Assembly: GCA_052139835.1 (NCBI GenBank)
Contig: JBKQVT010000089.1
Location: forward strand, 39,034-103,033
Source: JBKQVT01 sp052139835
GTDB lineage: Bacteria > Planctomycetota > Planctomycetia > Pirellulales > Thermoguttaceae
Direction of reading: 5' to 3'
Length of the DNA: 64,000 nucleotides
The position numbers and the translations under genes were made by a program. Below, in pieces: positions 28,748 through 37,851 of this stretch; the first letter of the stretch is position 1, and each line of letters starts with the position of its first letter. The notes under the pieces are model-generated. The model was not told where the DNA came from. It was given only the letters and a program-made list of their open reading frames with translations, and did no database searches.

Positions 28748-30286
28748 TCAGGAGCGGCAGGCCAGGGTCTCCGGCATCGAGCTGATCGGCAGGCAGCGGT
28801 CGCCGTCGTCGTAGAAGGCCGCGTCGCCGCCGCGGCGGCCGGCGGCGTCCAAGGCCGCTTCCGCCCGCTTCAGCAGCGAAATGGTGTCGTCGTTGTCCAT
28901 GACCTGCACGATGGCGAAGCTGAGCGTGAGCCGCGATTGCTCGGCGTGGGCGGGGCCATGGACCTCGGCGAACTCCTCGCGCAATCGCTGGGCAATCTGA
29001 ATGGCCTGGGCCAAGCGGGCCGTCGGCAGCAGCAAGGCGAAGCATCCGGGGGCGTAGTGGCCCAGCACGTCCATCTCGCGGACGCTGCCGGTGAGAAACC
29101 TGGCGACGGTGGCCAGGGAAACGTCGGGCCCGTCGTCGGGCCGCGGCTGGCCGTCTTGGCCGTACTGGTTTATCTCCACCAGCAGGATCGAGAAGGTGGG
29201 GCCGCCGCGCTTCCACTCGGCCATGCGGTTTCGCACCTGTTGGCAGAAGATGGTGCGGGTAGGCAGGTCGGTCAGCGCGAGGCTTTCGGCCAGGGCGGCC
29301 GGGGTCCAACGGAGGGCCGTCTCGATTTTGGCGGCCATCGCCTGGGCAGGCTCGGCTGGTGGCGCGGCATCGGCCGCGGGCGGCGCAGGCATCTCCGTGC
29401 CGGCCGGCCAAACGTCCTGGCCGTCGTGCCAGCAGACGGCGTTGCGTCCGGCGGCCTTGGCGCCATAGAGGGCCTTGTCCGCGCGGAGGATGAGGGCCGC
29501 GGCGTTCTCCTCGGCGGAGGCCTCGGCCACGCCCAGGCTCACGGTGATCCGCAGGGCCTCTCCACGGTGATGGAAGCGGGCGGTCTCGACGGCCTTGCGG
29601 ACGCGCAGCGCCGCTTTGCAGGCGTCCGCCACGGCCGTTCCCGGCAAGATGATGGCAAACTCCTCGCCGCCGTAGCGGGCGACCATGTCCATGTCCCGCA
29701 TCGTGCGGCGCAGGGCCGTGGCCACCTCGCGCAGCACCTGGTCGCCCACCGGGTGCCCGTAGGCGTCGTTGACCCCCTTGAAGCGGTCCAGGTCGGCCAT
29801 GATCAGCGAGAAGGTGCGGGCGTGACGGCGCAGCTCGGCCAGGCGCCGGTCGATCTCGTCGTCCATCGCGCGGCGATTGGCCAGCAGGGTGAGCGGATCG
29901 GTGCGGGCCTCCAAGGCGTTGATTTCGATCTGCTGGGCCTGCTGGCGAAGCTTGTCCTCGGTCGAGGTCAGTCGCTCTTGGATCTGCTGGTTGGCCTCCA
30001 TCAGCTTCGTCACCGCGTCGACGATCGACTGGGGCTGGCTGCCGTCGGTCGCGGTCAGCTTGCCGTTGATCCGTTCCACCTGGTTGCTGTGCTCCTCGAC
30101 GTCGATGGCCACGCGGGTGGCCAGGTCGCGGAGGCGAATAAGGACTTCGGTGGCATGGCGGCTCTTGGCGTTGCCCTGCCGGTTGTCGTTGTGGCGGAAG
30201 TACAAGCAGCACAGTCCCCATGCGGCGGCGGCCCCCAGCAGGGCCGTCATCGCACCGTACAGCAAATCGATCGTATAGCCGCTCAT
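28748..30286 (-). CDS. membrane diguanylate cyclase with tandem GGDEF domains, second degenerate
   Basis: A 512-residue protein with an N-terminal membrane helix (LLYGAMTALLGAAAAWGLCCLYF) and a coiled-coil region (about 40-130). The complete GGDEF domain has DLDRFKGVNDAYGHPVGD and the active RYGGEEF. After an Ala/Pro linker a second GGDEF-like domain has lost the catalytic loop (APGCF in place of GGEEF), so it probably only binds nucleotide or dimerises. It should make cyclic di-GMP. ATG 30286 was chosen because it starts the membrane helix and has AGAGGGAC upstream; the frame extends 28 codons further. Confidence 0.88.
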   Translation of the reverse strand: MSGYTIDLLYGAMTALLGAAAAWGLCCLYFRHNDNRQGNAKSRHATEVLIRLRDLATRVAIDVEEHSNQVERINGKLTATDGSQPQSIVDAVTKLMEANQQIQERLTSTEDKLRQQAQQIEINALEARTDPLTLLANRRAMDDEIDRRLAELRRHARTFSLIMADLDRFKGVNDAYGHPVGDQVLREVATALRRTMRDMDMVARYGGEEFAIILPGTAVADACKAALRVRKAVETARFHHRGEALRITVSLGVAEASAEENAAALILRADKALYGAKAAGRNAVCWHDGQDVWPAGTEMPAPPAADAAPPAEPAQAMAAKIETALRWTPAALAESLALTDLPTRTIFCQQVRNRMAEWKRGGPTFSILLVEINQYGQDGQPRPDDGPDVSLATVARFLTGSVREMDVLGHYAPGCFALLLPTARLAQAIQIAQRLREEFAEVHGPAHAEQSRLTLSFAIVQVMDNDDTISLLKRAEAALDAAGRRGGDAAFYDDGDRCLPISSMPETLACRS

Positions 30287-30587
30287 GAAAGAAGTCCCTC
30301 TTCCGTCCCCATGCCGCCTGACAGTTTCCGCCCGATACAATGCAATAGCGTGCGGTTCCCTACCGGTCAAGCTAAATCTTATGGTAGGCTGGCGTGCAGC
30401 TCCTTCGTGGGGGCATTACAGCCGGCACAGCCGGCATTTTAGTTCAGAGGGCGGACCACGGCGCGGCGGCGCGGCGGCGCGCGGTGCCGGGGAAAACCAC
30501 TTGCCGGCGGGAGTCCGGGCGGTTATAAGAAAGACAACCGCGTGTCGTTCCCGCCTACTACTTCACACCTTCGTTGCGGAGGCTCCC
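30287..30587. other. divergent intergenic region without a recognised gene
   Basis: A 301-base gap between the GGDEF gene (leaving left) and the GH31 gene (leaving right). It should hold both promoters. I see no consensus pair I trust, no RNA gene and no repeat. It contains a short run of GGCGCGGCGGCGCGGCGGC-type simple sequence near 30460-30480. Confidence 0.5.
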
Positions 30588-32762
30588 ATGTCCACGTCTG
30601 CCGGTCGGCTGCTTTGCTTGTTCAGCGGGTTCTTTTTGCTATGGCGATTGGCTGCGCCCGGCGTGGCCGGGGCCGAGGCGTCGCTGGACGAGGTGGCCCC
30701 CGGGGTGTGGCGGATTCATCTCGGCCAACCGGAGGCCCAGACGCCGCTGCGGTTCCGGGAGCATGCGGTGCGGACGGCCGAGTTGGCGGCGCTGCCGCCG
30801 TGCAGGGACTTGCCCTTCCCGGCCGCGGGCGTCCAGTTCAAGGCCGTGGCCCGCGGCAGCGCCATCGAGCTGCCCCTGGCCGACGGGGAACAAATCTATG
30901 GGCTGGGCATGAACCTGAAGACGTTCCGACTCCTGGGCAGCAAGCGGACCGTGCGGATCAGCGACGACCAGACCGGGGTCTTGGGCGACTCGCACGGCGC
31001 GGCGCCGTTTTACGTCTCCACCCGCGGCTACGGCGTCTACGTCGATACGGCCCGCTACGTGAGCTTCTACTTCGGCAACCTCTATCCGGCGCTGGATCCG
31101 TCCGTCGCGTCGCAGCCCGCCAGCGGCGGCCGGCTGGAGCCGGGCGAGGACCGCTTGCACCGCCCGCAGGCCTTGGGCCCGAAACTCGTGGGCATCGACG
31201 TGCCCGGCGCCCGCGGCGTGGACGTGTACGTCTTCGCCGGTCCCGACATGTGTCACGCCGTGCAGCGTTACAACCTCTTCTCCGGCGGCGGCTGCCTGCC
31301 GCCGATGTGGGGCCTGGGCGTGTGGTATCGCGCCTCGACGGAGCTGGACCAGAAGGCCGTCATGAGCTTCTTGCAGGAGTTCCGCCAGCGGCACATTCCC
31401 TGCGACGTCTTCGGCCTGGAGCCCGGCTGGCAGTCGCACGCCTATCCCTGCTCGTTCGTCTGGAGCGGGCGCTATCCCGATCCCGACGGGCTCTTGCGTG
31501 AGACCGGCCGGCTGGGCTACAAGCTGAACCTCTGGGAACACTGCTTCACGCATCCCGAGTCGCCGCTCTACAAGCCGCTGTTCCCCTGGAGCGGCCGCTA
31601 CAAAGTGTTCGGCGGCCTCGTGCCCGATTTCGCCACCCCCGAAGCCCGCAAAATTTTCGCCGATCACCACGAAGCCACGCTCTTCGCCAAGGGAGTCAGC
31701 GGCTTCAAGCTCGACGAGTGCGACCATCAGCCGATCAAGATCGACCCCTGGTCGTGGCCCGAGCAGGCGGCCTTTCCCTCCGGCCTGGACGGCGAGCAGA
31801 TGCACCTGCTGATCGGCCCCCTCTATCAGCGCACGATGGAAGCCATCTTCCGCCGGCATAACCAGCGGACGTTGGGATTGGTGCGGGCCAGCGGCGCCGT
31901 GGCCGCCCCGCTGCCCTTTGCCCTCTACAGCGACGCCTACGACCACCGCGACTACGTCCGCGCCATCGCCACCTCCGGCTTCGCCGGCCAGCTCTGGTGC
32001 CCGGAAGTCCGCGACATGGCCTCGCTGGACGAATTCTACCGCCGCCTGGAGACGTGCATCTTTAGCGCGGTCACCCAGGTCGATTGCTGGTACTTGAAAA
32101 ACCCGGTGTGGAAGCAGATCAACACCGATCTGAACAACAAGGGCAAGTTCATGGACCACTGGGAGCAGACGGAGGCGGCCTGCCGGAAACTTTTGCAATT
32201 GCGGATGGAGTTGTTGCCTTATCTCTACGCCGCCTATGGCGAGTATCGCTATGCGGGCGTGCCGCCGACGCGGGCCCTGGTCATGGACTATCCCCAAGAC
32301 GCCGCGGCGGGGGCCGTCGAGGACCAGTACATGTTCGGTCCCTCGCTGATGGTGGCGCCGCTGTTTGCCGGCCAGACGAGGCGGTCCGTCTATTTGCCCA
32401 AGGGCGACTGGTATGACTTCTGGACGGGGGCGAAATATGCCGGCGGCCGCAGCATCGACATCGAGAAGCCGGTCGAGCAGATTCCGGTCTTCGTCAAGAG
32501 CGGGACCCTGCTGCCGCTGGCCGAGCCGGTCGAGTACGTCGCGCCGACGACCGAATTCGCCCTGACCGTGCGGGTCTATGGGGCCAAGCCGCAGCCTTTC
32601 GTCCTCTACGAAGACGATGGCGTGACCTTCGATTTCGAGAAGGGCGTGCAGAATCGCGTCACGCTGAGTTGGGACGGACAGTCCGGCACCGCGAGCAAGA
32701 CCGGCGGCTACAAAGGCCAGAGCCGCTACAAGATCGTGGGCTGGACGCGGGTGGGCGACTGA
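30588..32762 (+). CDS. secreted glycoside hydrolase family 31 (alpha-glucosidase/xylosidase type)
   Basis: A 724-residue exported enzyme (signal peptide LLCLFSGFFLLWRLAAPGVAGA). The N-terminal beta-sandwich carries IYGLGMNLKTF. The (beta/alpha)8 barrel has WGLGVWYR, FGLEPGWQSHAYPCSF and the nucleophile D376 in GFKLDECDH. The C-terminal beta domains show YLPKGDWYDFWTGAKYAGG and IPVFVKSGTLLPL. It retains the anomeric configuration on alpha-linked glucose or xylose. ATG 30588 has GGAGG at a good distance. Monocistronic. Confidence 0.92.
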   Translation: MSTSAGRLLCLFSGFFLLWRLAAPGVAGAEASLDEVAPGVWRIHLGQPEAQTPLRFREHAVRTAELAALPPCRDLPFPAAGVQFKAVARGSAIELPLADGEQIYGLGMNLKTFRLLGSKRTVRISDDQTGVLGDSHGAAPFYVSTRGYGVYVDTARYVSFYFGNLYPALDPSVASQPASGGRLEPGEDRLHRPQALGPKLVGIDVPGARGVDVYVFAGPDMCHAVQRYNLFSGGGCLPPMWGLGVWYRASTELDQKAVMSFLQEFRQRHIPCDVFGLEPGWQSHAYPCSFVWSGRYPDPDGLLRETGRLGYKLNLWEHCFTHPESPLYKPLFPWSGRYKVFGGLVPDFATPEARKIFADHHEATLFAKGVSGFKLDECDHQPIKIDPWSWPEQAAFPSGLDGEQMHLLIGPLYQRTMEAIFRRHNQRTLGLVRASGAVAAPLPFALYSDAYDHRDYVRAIATSGFAGQLWCPEVRDMASLDEFYRRLETCIFSAVTQVDCWYLKNPVWKQINTDLNNKGKFMDHWEQTEAACRKLLQLRMELLPYLYAAYGEYRYAGVPPTRALVMDYPQDAAAGAVEDQYMFGPSLMVAPLFAGQTRRSVYLPKGDWYDFWTGAKYAGGRSIDIEKPVEQIPVFVKSGTLLPLAEPVEYVAPTTEFALTVRVYGAKPQPFVLYEDDGVTFDFEKGVQNRVTLSWDGQSGTASKTGGYKGQSRYKIVGWTRVGD

Positions 32763-32783
32763 GCGGAGGCGGCCCTGCAAGAG

Positions 32784-32836
32784 CGATGGGACTGATGGGA
32801 CCTATAGGTCCTATGAGCCCCATAGGTCCCATCGGA
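32784..32836. repeat. GGGACCTATAGGTCC palindromic cluster, copy 1
   Basis: GATGGGACTGATGGGACCTATAGG, then GTCCTATGAGCCCCATAGGTCCCATCGG: several overlapping TGGGACCTATA/TATAGGTCCCA words in both orientations. The same word set recurs at 55677-55736. It lies just past the GH31 stop. Confidence 0.7.
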
Positions 32837-32857
32837 AGCCGGCGTCGCCGCAACCCG

Positions 32858-32892
32858 CCCTCACCCTAACCCTCTCCCGGCGGGAGAGGGGA
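32858..32892. repeat. CCCTCTCCC hairpin repeat, copy 4
   Basis: CCCTCTCCC-GGC-GGGAGAGGG with a compensating loop change, preceded by CCCTCACCCTAA. It lies four bases from the convergent hydrogenase stop and could terminate both sides. Confidence 0.8.
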
Positions 32893-32895
32893 GCG

Positions 32896-34689
32896 TTACT
32901 CGTGCGGCTTGGCGCTGGCCTGCAGTGCGCGGGCCGCGTAGACGGTGTGCAGCAGGTGATGGGAGCGCTCGCCCAGCGGCTTGCCGAGAAACTCGGCGTA
33001 GAGCTGCGCGATGGCCGGGTTCAGGTGCGATTTGCGGAGCTTCTTCCCTTCATCTTCCTGGTAGATGGCGGAGAGGCGGGCCTGGCGCACGCGGTTGTCG
33101 GTGAAGCGCGGCTGCCCGCCGCCGCCGATGCACCCGCCCGGACAGGTCATCACCTCGATGAAGTGATACTGCTTGGCGCCGCCCTGGACGGCGGCGATGA
33201 GGCGCTGGGCGTTGCCCAGGCCGTGGGCCACCGCCACGTTGAGCGTGACGCCTTCGAGGAATTTCCACTCCGGCAGCACGCCGCTGATCGCCAGCGCGGC
33301 CTCCTTGACGCCCTGAAAACCCTCCAGCGGGACGACGTGCAGGTTGGCGGCGGGCAGCTCGCGGCCGGTCACGACTTCGTAAACCGTCCGCAAAGCGGCC
33401 TCGCAGACGCCGCCGGTGTTGGCGAAGATGTCGGCCGCCCCGGTCGAAAGTCCCAGCGGGGCGTCCATCTCCTCGTCGGGAAGCTTGGTGAAGTCGATCC
33501 CCGCGGCGCGGATCATGCGGCCGAGCTCGCGGGTGGTCAACACGATGTCGACGTCGCGGGTCCCGCTGGCGTCCATCTCCGGCCGCTGGCACTCGAACTT
33601 CTTGGCCGTGCAGGGCATGACCGAGACCACGACGATCTCCTCGGGCCGCTTGCCCAACTTCTCGGCGTAATAGGTCTTGGCGATGGCGCCGAACATCTGC
33701 TGCGGCGACTTGCAGGTGGAGAGGTTCGGCAGCAGTTCGGGATGAAAATATTCGGCGAAGTTGATCCATCCCGGCGAGCAACTGGTGAACAGGGGCAGGG
33801 CGGCGGGCTTGCCGTCGGCCAGCGCGGCCTTTAGGCGGGTCAGCAACTCCGTGCCTTCTTCGAGGATCGTCAGGTCGGCGGCGAAATTGGTGTCGAAGAC
33901 GGCGTCGAAGCCCAGCCGCCGCAGGGCGGCCGCCATCTTGCCGGTCACCAGCGTGCCGGGGGGATAGCCGAAGCACTCGCCGAGCGCGGCGCGGACCGCC
34001 GGCGCGGTTTGCACCACGACGTGCTTGCCGTTGGTGTCGATGGCGTCCCAAACCTCCTGGATCTGGTCTTTTTCGGTGATGGCCCCCACCGGGCAGACGG
34101 CGGCGCACTGGCCGCACTGGACGCAGGGCACGGTGGAGAGGTCGCGGCTGAAGGCCGGGCCGATGACGGTCTCGAAGCCGCGTTTCTGCGGGGCCAGCGC
34201 GCCGACGTGCTGCATCTCCAGGCAGACGCTCACGCAGCGCCGGCACTTGATGCACTTGCCGTTGTCGCGCATCAAGGCGGGGGTCGAGTCGTCGATCCGC
34301 TTGCGGCACTTCTCGCCGTCGTAGCCGATCTGGCGGATTCCCAGCTCCGCCGAGAGGGCCTTCAGCTCGCAGTCCTCGTTGCGGTCGCAGATCTGGCAAT
34401 CGCCGCCGTGCTCGGACAAGAGCAATTCGACCACGGTGCGGCGGGCGCTGCGGACGCGGCGGCTGTTGGTCCGCACCTTCATGCCGTTGCAGGCCGGGGT
34501 CGAGCAGGAAGCGGCCAGGTTCCGCGCCCCCTCGACTTCCACGACGCAGACGCGGCAGGCCCCGATGGCCTGCAGGCCCTCGACGTAGCAGAGGGTGGGA
34601 ATGCGGACGCCCGCCTCCTTCGAGGCGTCGAGGATGGTGGCGCCCTCGGGCACTTCGACGGGGACGTTGTCGATGGTCAGGCGGATCAT
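32896..34689 (-). CDS. hydA: [FeFe] hydrogenase catalytic subunit, NAD-linked (HydA/HndD type)
   Basis: A 597-residue subunit that makes or oxidises H2 at an H-cluster. In order: a [2Fe-2S] domain (VRIPTLCYVEGLQAIGACRVC), a His/Cys cluster (HGGDCQICDRNEDCELK), two [4Fe-4S] motifs (CIKCRRCVSVC, CVQCGQCAAVCP), then the H-cluster domain. L1 is TSCSPGW at 302-308 with Ser where many enzymes have the second Cys, L2 MPCTAKKFE (C360), and L3 TCPGGCIGGGGQP (C516, C520). Third gene of a minus-strand operon after NuoE- and NuoF-like subunits, 21 bases downstream, the arrangement of electron-bifurcating hydrogenases. Maturation genes are not in the window. Confidence 0.93.
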   Translation of the reverse strand: MIRLTIDNVPVEVPEGATILDASKEAGVRIPTLCYVEGLQAIGACRVCVVEVEGARNLAASCSTPACNGMKVRTNSRRVRSARRTVVELLLSEHGGDCQICDRNEDCELKALSAELGIRQIGYDGEKCRKRIDDSTPALMRDNGKCIKCRRCVSVCLEMQHVGALAPQKRGFETVIGPAFSRDLSTVPCVQCGQCAAVCPVGAITEKDQIQEVWDAIDTNGKHVVVQTAPAVRAALGECFGYPPGTLVTGKMAAALRRLGFDAVFDTNFAADLTILEEGTELLTRLKAALADGKPAALPLFTSCSPGWINFAEYFHPELLPNLSTCKSPQQMFGAIAKTYYAEKLGKRPEEIVVVSVMPCTAKKFECQRPEMDASGTRDVDIVLTTRELGRMIRAAGIDFTKLPDEEMDAPLGLSTGAADIFANTGGVCEAALRTVYEVVTGRELPAANLHVVPLEGFQGVKEAALAISGVLPEWKFLEGVTLNVAVAHGLGNAQRLIAAVQGGAKQYHFIEVMTCPGGCIGGGGQPRFTDNRVRQARLSAIYQEDEGKKLRKSHLNPAIAQLYAEFLGKPLGERSHHLLHTVYAARALQASAKPHE

Positions 34690-34710
34690 GGCGTGGGCTC
34701 GCAGCGGTGG

Positions 34711-37700
34711 TTAATCCTTGCTCGCGTTGGCGCCGTTGGCGGCACACTGTTTGCCGTAATCGCAGCGGAGGCAGCGGCCGGCCTGGCGGACGGCCACCGC
34801 CTCGGTCCAGGGCATTTCGACCTCGTCGAAGTTGTTGCGCCGCCGTTGGACGCCGATGAGGTTGAGTCCCTCGCGGGGGGCGTCGGAGGGATCGGCCTCG
34901 GGATCGAAGGCGGTATCCACCGGCTTGTCCTCCCGCCAGAAGGCGTGGTTGGCGCCGGTGAGGTACATGTCGATGCCCGCCGCGGCGCGCTCGCCGGCGG
35001 CCACGGCCTCGACCACGGAGGAGGGTCCGCTGACGGCGTCGCCGCCGGCGAAGATCCATTTCTCCGAGGTCTGCCCGGTGACCCGGTCGGCGTGCAGGAA
35101 GACGTCGTTGCGGGTCTTCAGGGAGAGTTCGCCGAGGATGGGCTTGGTATCCAAGGTCTGGCCGATGGCCACCAGCACCTGGTCGGCGGGGATGACGAAG
35201 GCGTCGCCGCGTTCCTCGGGGCGGCGGCGGCCGGAACGATCGAAGGCCCCCAGCCGCACGGGCACGCACTTCACCCCCGCCACGTGCCGCCCCTCGGCGA
35301 TAATCTGCACCGGCGCGGTCAGCAGCCGCAGGACGACGCCTTCGTGTTCGGCCTCCTCGATTTCCTCTTCGTAGGCCGGCATCGCCTCGCGGCTGCGGCG
35401 ATAGACGACGGAGACCTTTTCGGCGCCGAGGCGGACGGCGGTGCGGGCGGCGTCGATGGCCGAGTTGCCCCCGCCGATCACCACCACCTCCTTGCCCACC
35501 AGCACCGATCCCCGCTGGTTGTAGGTCCGCAAGAAGGCCAGGGCGTCGGCCACGCCCTGGGCATCTTCGCCGGGCATGGCGAGCTTGATGCCCTGCGGCG
35601 CGCCCACGCCGAGAAACACGGCGTCGTAGCCCTCGGCGCGGAGCACCTCCAGGGTGAAGTCCTCGCCCAGCCACACGTTCGTCAACAGCTCCACGCCCAT
35701 GTTCTCGATCATCCGTACCTCGCGGGCGACGATCTCGCGCGGCAGGCGATAGGCGGGAATGGCCTGCACCAGCATGCCGCCCGGCCGGGCGCTGCCCTCG
35801 AAGACTTTCGGCCGATAGCCCAGCCGGGCGAGGAAGTAGGCGCACGACAATCCCGCCGGCCCGGCGCCGACGACGGCGATCTTGCGGCGGGCGTTGCGCT
35901 CGCTCTCGCGGACCTCGGGCAGTTGGATGGTCACTTCCTGGTCGGCCATGAAGCGTTTCACGCCGCGAATGGCCACCGGGGCGTCGATGCTCGCCCGCCG
36001 GCACTTGTCCTCGCAATTGTGGAAGCACACCCGCGCGCAGACGGCGGCAAACGGGTTGCGGTCGCGGTGCACCCGCAGCGCCTCGGCGCAACGCTTCTCG
36101 GCCACCAGCGACACGAAGCCGGGAATATCGACGTTGGCCGGGCAGGCGCTGGAGCACGGCGCCGAGACCAGCGCCGCGCAGACCCCCGCCCGGCAGTGCT
36201 TGTCGCGAATGTGCTCGATGTACTCCTGGCCGAAATGGCGAATGGTGGAGAGGACGGGATTGGAGGCGGTTTGGCCCAGGCCGCACAGCGACGAGTCCTT
36301 GATGAACTCGCCCAGGTCGATCAGCCGTTCCACGTCCTCTTCCGTGCCCTGTCCGCCGCAGATGCGGTTGAGGATCTCCAACATGCGCTTCGTGCCCACG
36401 CGGCAGGGGACGCACTTGCCGCAGGACTCTTCCTGGACGAATTCCAGAAAGTAGCGGGCCACGTCGACCATGCAGCTATCCTCGTCCATGACGATCAGTC
36501 CGCCGGAGCCGATGATGGCGCCCAACTCGGCCAACGATTCGTAGTCCAGGGGGACGTTGAGGTGCTGCCGGGGGATGCAGCCGCCGGAGGGGCCGCCGAT
36601 CTGCGCCGCCTTGAACTGCTTTCCGCGGGGGATGCCGCCGCCGATGTCGTAGAGCAGGTCGCCCAGGGCCATGCCGATGGGCACCTCGACCAATCCGGCG
36701 TTCTGGATGGCGCCGGCCAGGGCGAAGACCTTGGTGCCTCGGCTCTTGGGGGTGCCGAAGGAGGCGTACCACGGGCCGCCGCCCAGCACGATGGCCGGCA
36801 CGTTGGCATACGTCTCGACGTTGTTCAATAGCGTGGGCTTGCCCCAGAGGCCGCTTTGGGCGGGGAAGGGGGGCCGGGGGTGGGGCTCGCCCCGGTTGCC
36901 CTCGATCGAGGTGAGCAGGGCCGTTTCCTCGCCGCAGACGAAGGCCCCCGAGCCCATGCGGATTTCCAGGTCGAAATCCAATCCGGCGCCGAGGATGTTC
37001 TTGCCCAGCAGGCCGCACTGGCGGCATTGCTCCAAGGCGATCTTCAGGCGTTGGACCGCCAGGGGATATTCCGCCCGCACGTAGACGTAGCCCGTGGTGG
37101 CCCCGATCGTGTGCGCGGCGATGGCCATCCCCTCGATGACGCTGTGGGGATCGCCTTCCAGGACGCTGCGGTCCATGAAGGCGCCGGGGTCGCCTTCGTC
37201 GGCGTTGCAGACGACGAATTTGCCGTCGCCGACGGCGTCGCGGGTGAGTTTCCATTTCCGCCAGGTGGGGAAGCCGGCGCCGCCGCGGCCGCGGAGCCCC
37301 GAGATCTTGAGCGTCTCGATCGTCGCGTCCGGATGGTTCGCCGCCAGCACGCGGGCCAGGGCCTGATAGCCGTCGCGGGCGATGTAGTGCTCGATTTGCC
37401 GCGGGTCGATGACGCCGCAGTTGCGCAACACGATCTTCTGTTGCCGGCGGAAGAAGTCGATCTCGGCGGCGGCGGACACGTCGCGGCCGTCGGGCCGCTT
37501 GTGGGTCAAGCGGCCGACCACGCCCCCCTTGACGAGGTGCACGGAGACGAGTTCCTTGCAATCCTGCGGCGTGACGTTGCCGTAGAAGGCGTCGTCGATC
37601 ATCATCGCCGGTCCGCTCGAACAGGGGCCGAGGCATCCGGTGCCGATGACCGAGACCTTGTCCCCGAGGCCCTGCTCGCCGAGTTCCTTCTCGACGGCGG

Positions 37701-37851
37701 CCTTGATCGCCAGGGAGCCGGAGGCGATGCAGCCGGCCCCCATGCAAATGCGAATCTGCTTGTGCCCGGCGGCGGCCGCGGCAGCCTGCCGGCCGCGCAG
37801 GGCGTCTCGCAGGGCCGTCAGTTGCTCGATGCTGGCGATCTTCTCGGTCAT
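34711..37851 (-). CDS. NuoF/HydB-type NADH subunit fused to a GltD-type flavoprotein
   Basis: A 1046-residue fusion. Residues 30-110: thioredoxin-like [2Fe-2S] domain (C37, C41, C73, C77). 125-530: NuoF core with FMN site GRGGAGFPTWRKW (188-200), SLBB region and the [4Fe-4S] set C477, C480, C483, C523. 553-1046: Fe-S linker cysteines, then a GltD/NfnB-like FAD and NAD(P)H oxidoreductase (VGAGPAGLSC about 661-670, VVIGGGNSAIDAARTAV later). The C-terminus ends in CLRCDYGKQC. HydB normally stops after the NuoF part, with two C-terminal ferredoxin motifs that are missing here. It should take NADH/NADPH and ferredoxin electrons to or from HydA. The ATG overlaps the upstream stop as ATGA. Confidence 0.9.
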   Translation of the reverse strand: MTEKIASIEQLTALRDALRGRQAAAAAAGHKQIRICMGAGCIASGSLAIKAAVEKELGEQGLGDKVSVIGTGCLGPCSSGPAMMIDDAFYGNVTPQDCKELVSVHLVKGGVVGRLTHKRPDGRDVSAAAEIDFFRRQQKIVLRNCGVIDPRQIEHYIARDGYQALARVLAANHPDATIETLKISGLRGRGGAGFPTWRKWKLTRDAVGDGKFVVCNADEGDPGAFMDRSVLEGDPHSVIEGMAIAAHTIGATTGYVYVRAEYPLAVQRLKIALEQCRQCGLLGKNILGAGLDFDLEIRMGSGAFVCGEETALLTSIEGNRGEPHPRPPFPAQSGLWGKPTLLNNVETYANVPAIVLGGGPWYASFGTPKSRGTKVFALAGAIQNAGLVEVPIGMALGDLLYDIGGGIPRGKQFKAAQIGGPSGGCIPRQHLNVPLDYESLAELGAIIGSGGLIVMDEDSCMVDVARYFLEFVQEESCGKCVPCRVGTKRMLEILNRICGGQGTEEDVERLIDLGEFIKDSSLCGLGQTASNPVLSTIRHFGQEYIEHIRDKHCRAGVCAALVSAPCSSACPANVDIPGFVSLVAEKRCAEALRVHRDRNPFAAVCARVCFHNCEDKCRRASIDAPVAIRGVKRFMADQEVTIQLPEVRESERNARRKIAVVGAGPAGLSCAYFLARLGYRPKVFEGSARPGGMLVQAIPAYRLPREIVAREVRMIENMGVELLTNVWLGEDFTLEVLRAEGYDAVFLGVGAPQGIKLAMPGEDAQGVADALAFLRTYNQRGSVLVGKEVVVIGGGNSAIDAARTAVRLGAEKVSVVYRRSREAMPAYEEEIEEAEHEGVVLRLLTAPVQIIAEGRHVAGVKCVPVRLGAFDRSGRRRPEERGDAFVIPADQVLVAIGQTLDTKPILGELSLKTRNDVFLHADRVTGQTSEKWIFAGGDAVSGPSSVVEAVAAGERAAAGIDMYLTGANHAFWREDKPVDTAFDPEADPSDAPREGLNLIGVQRRRNNFDEVEMPWTEAVAVRQAGRCLRCDYGKQCAANGANASKD

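Noticed and set aside
28748..28750. TGA ending the GGDEF gene after CRS, followed by a hairpin, as a further Sec candidate.
   Set aside because: The hairpin is the dispersed CCCTCTCCC repeat with no G in the first loop bases, and only two codons would be gained before TAG.
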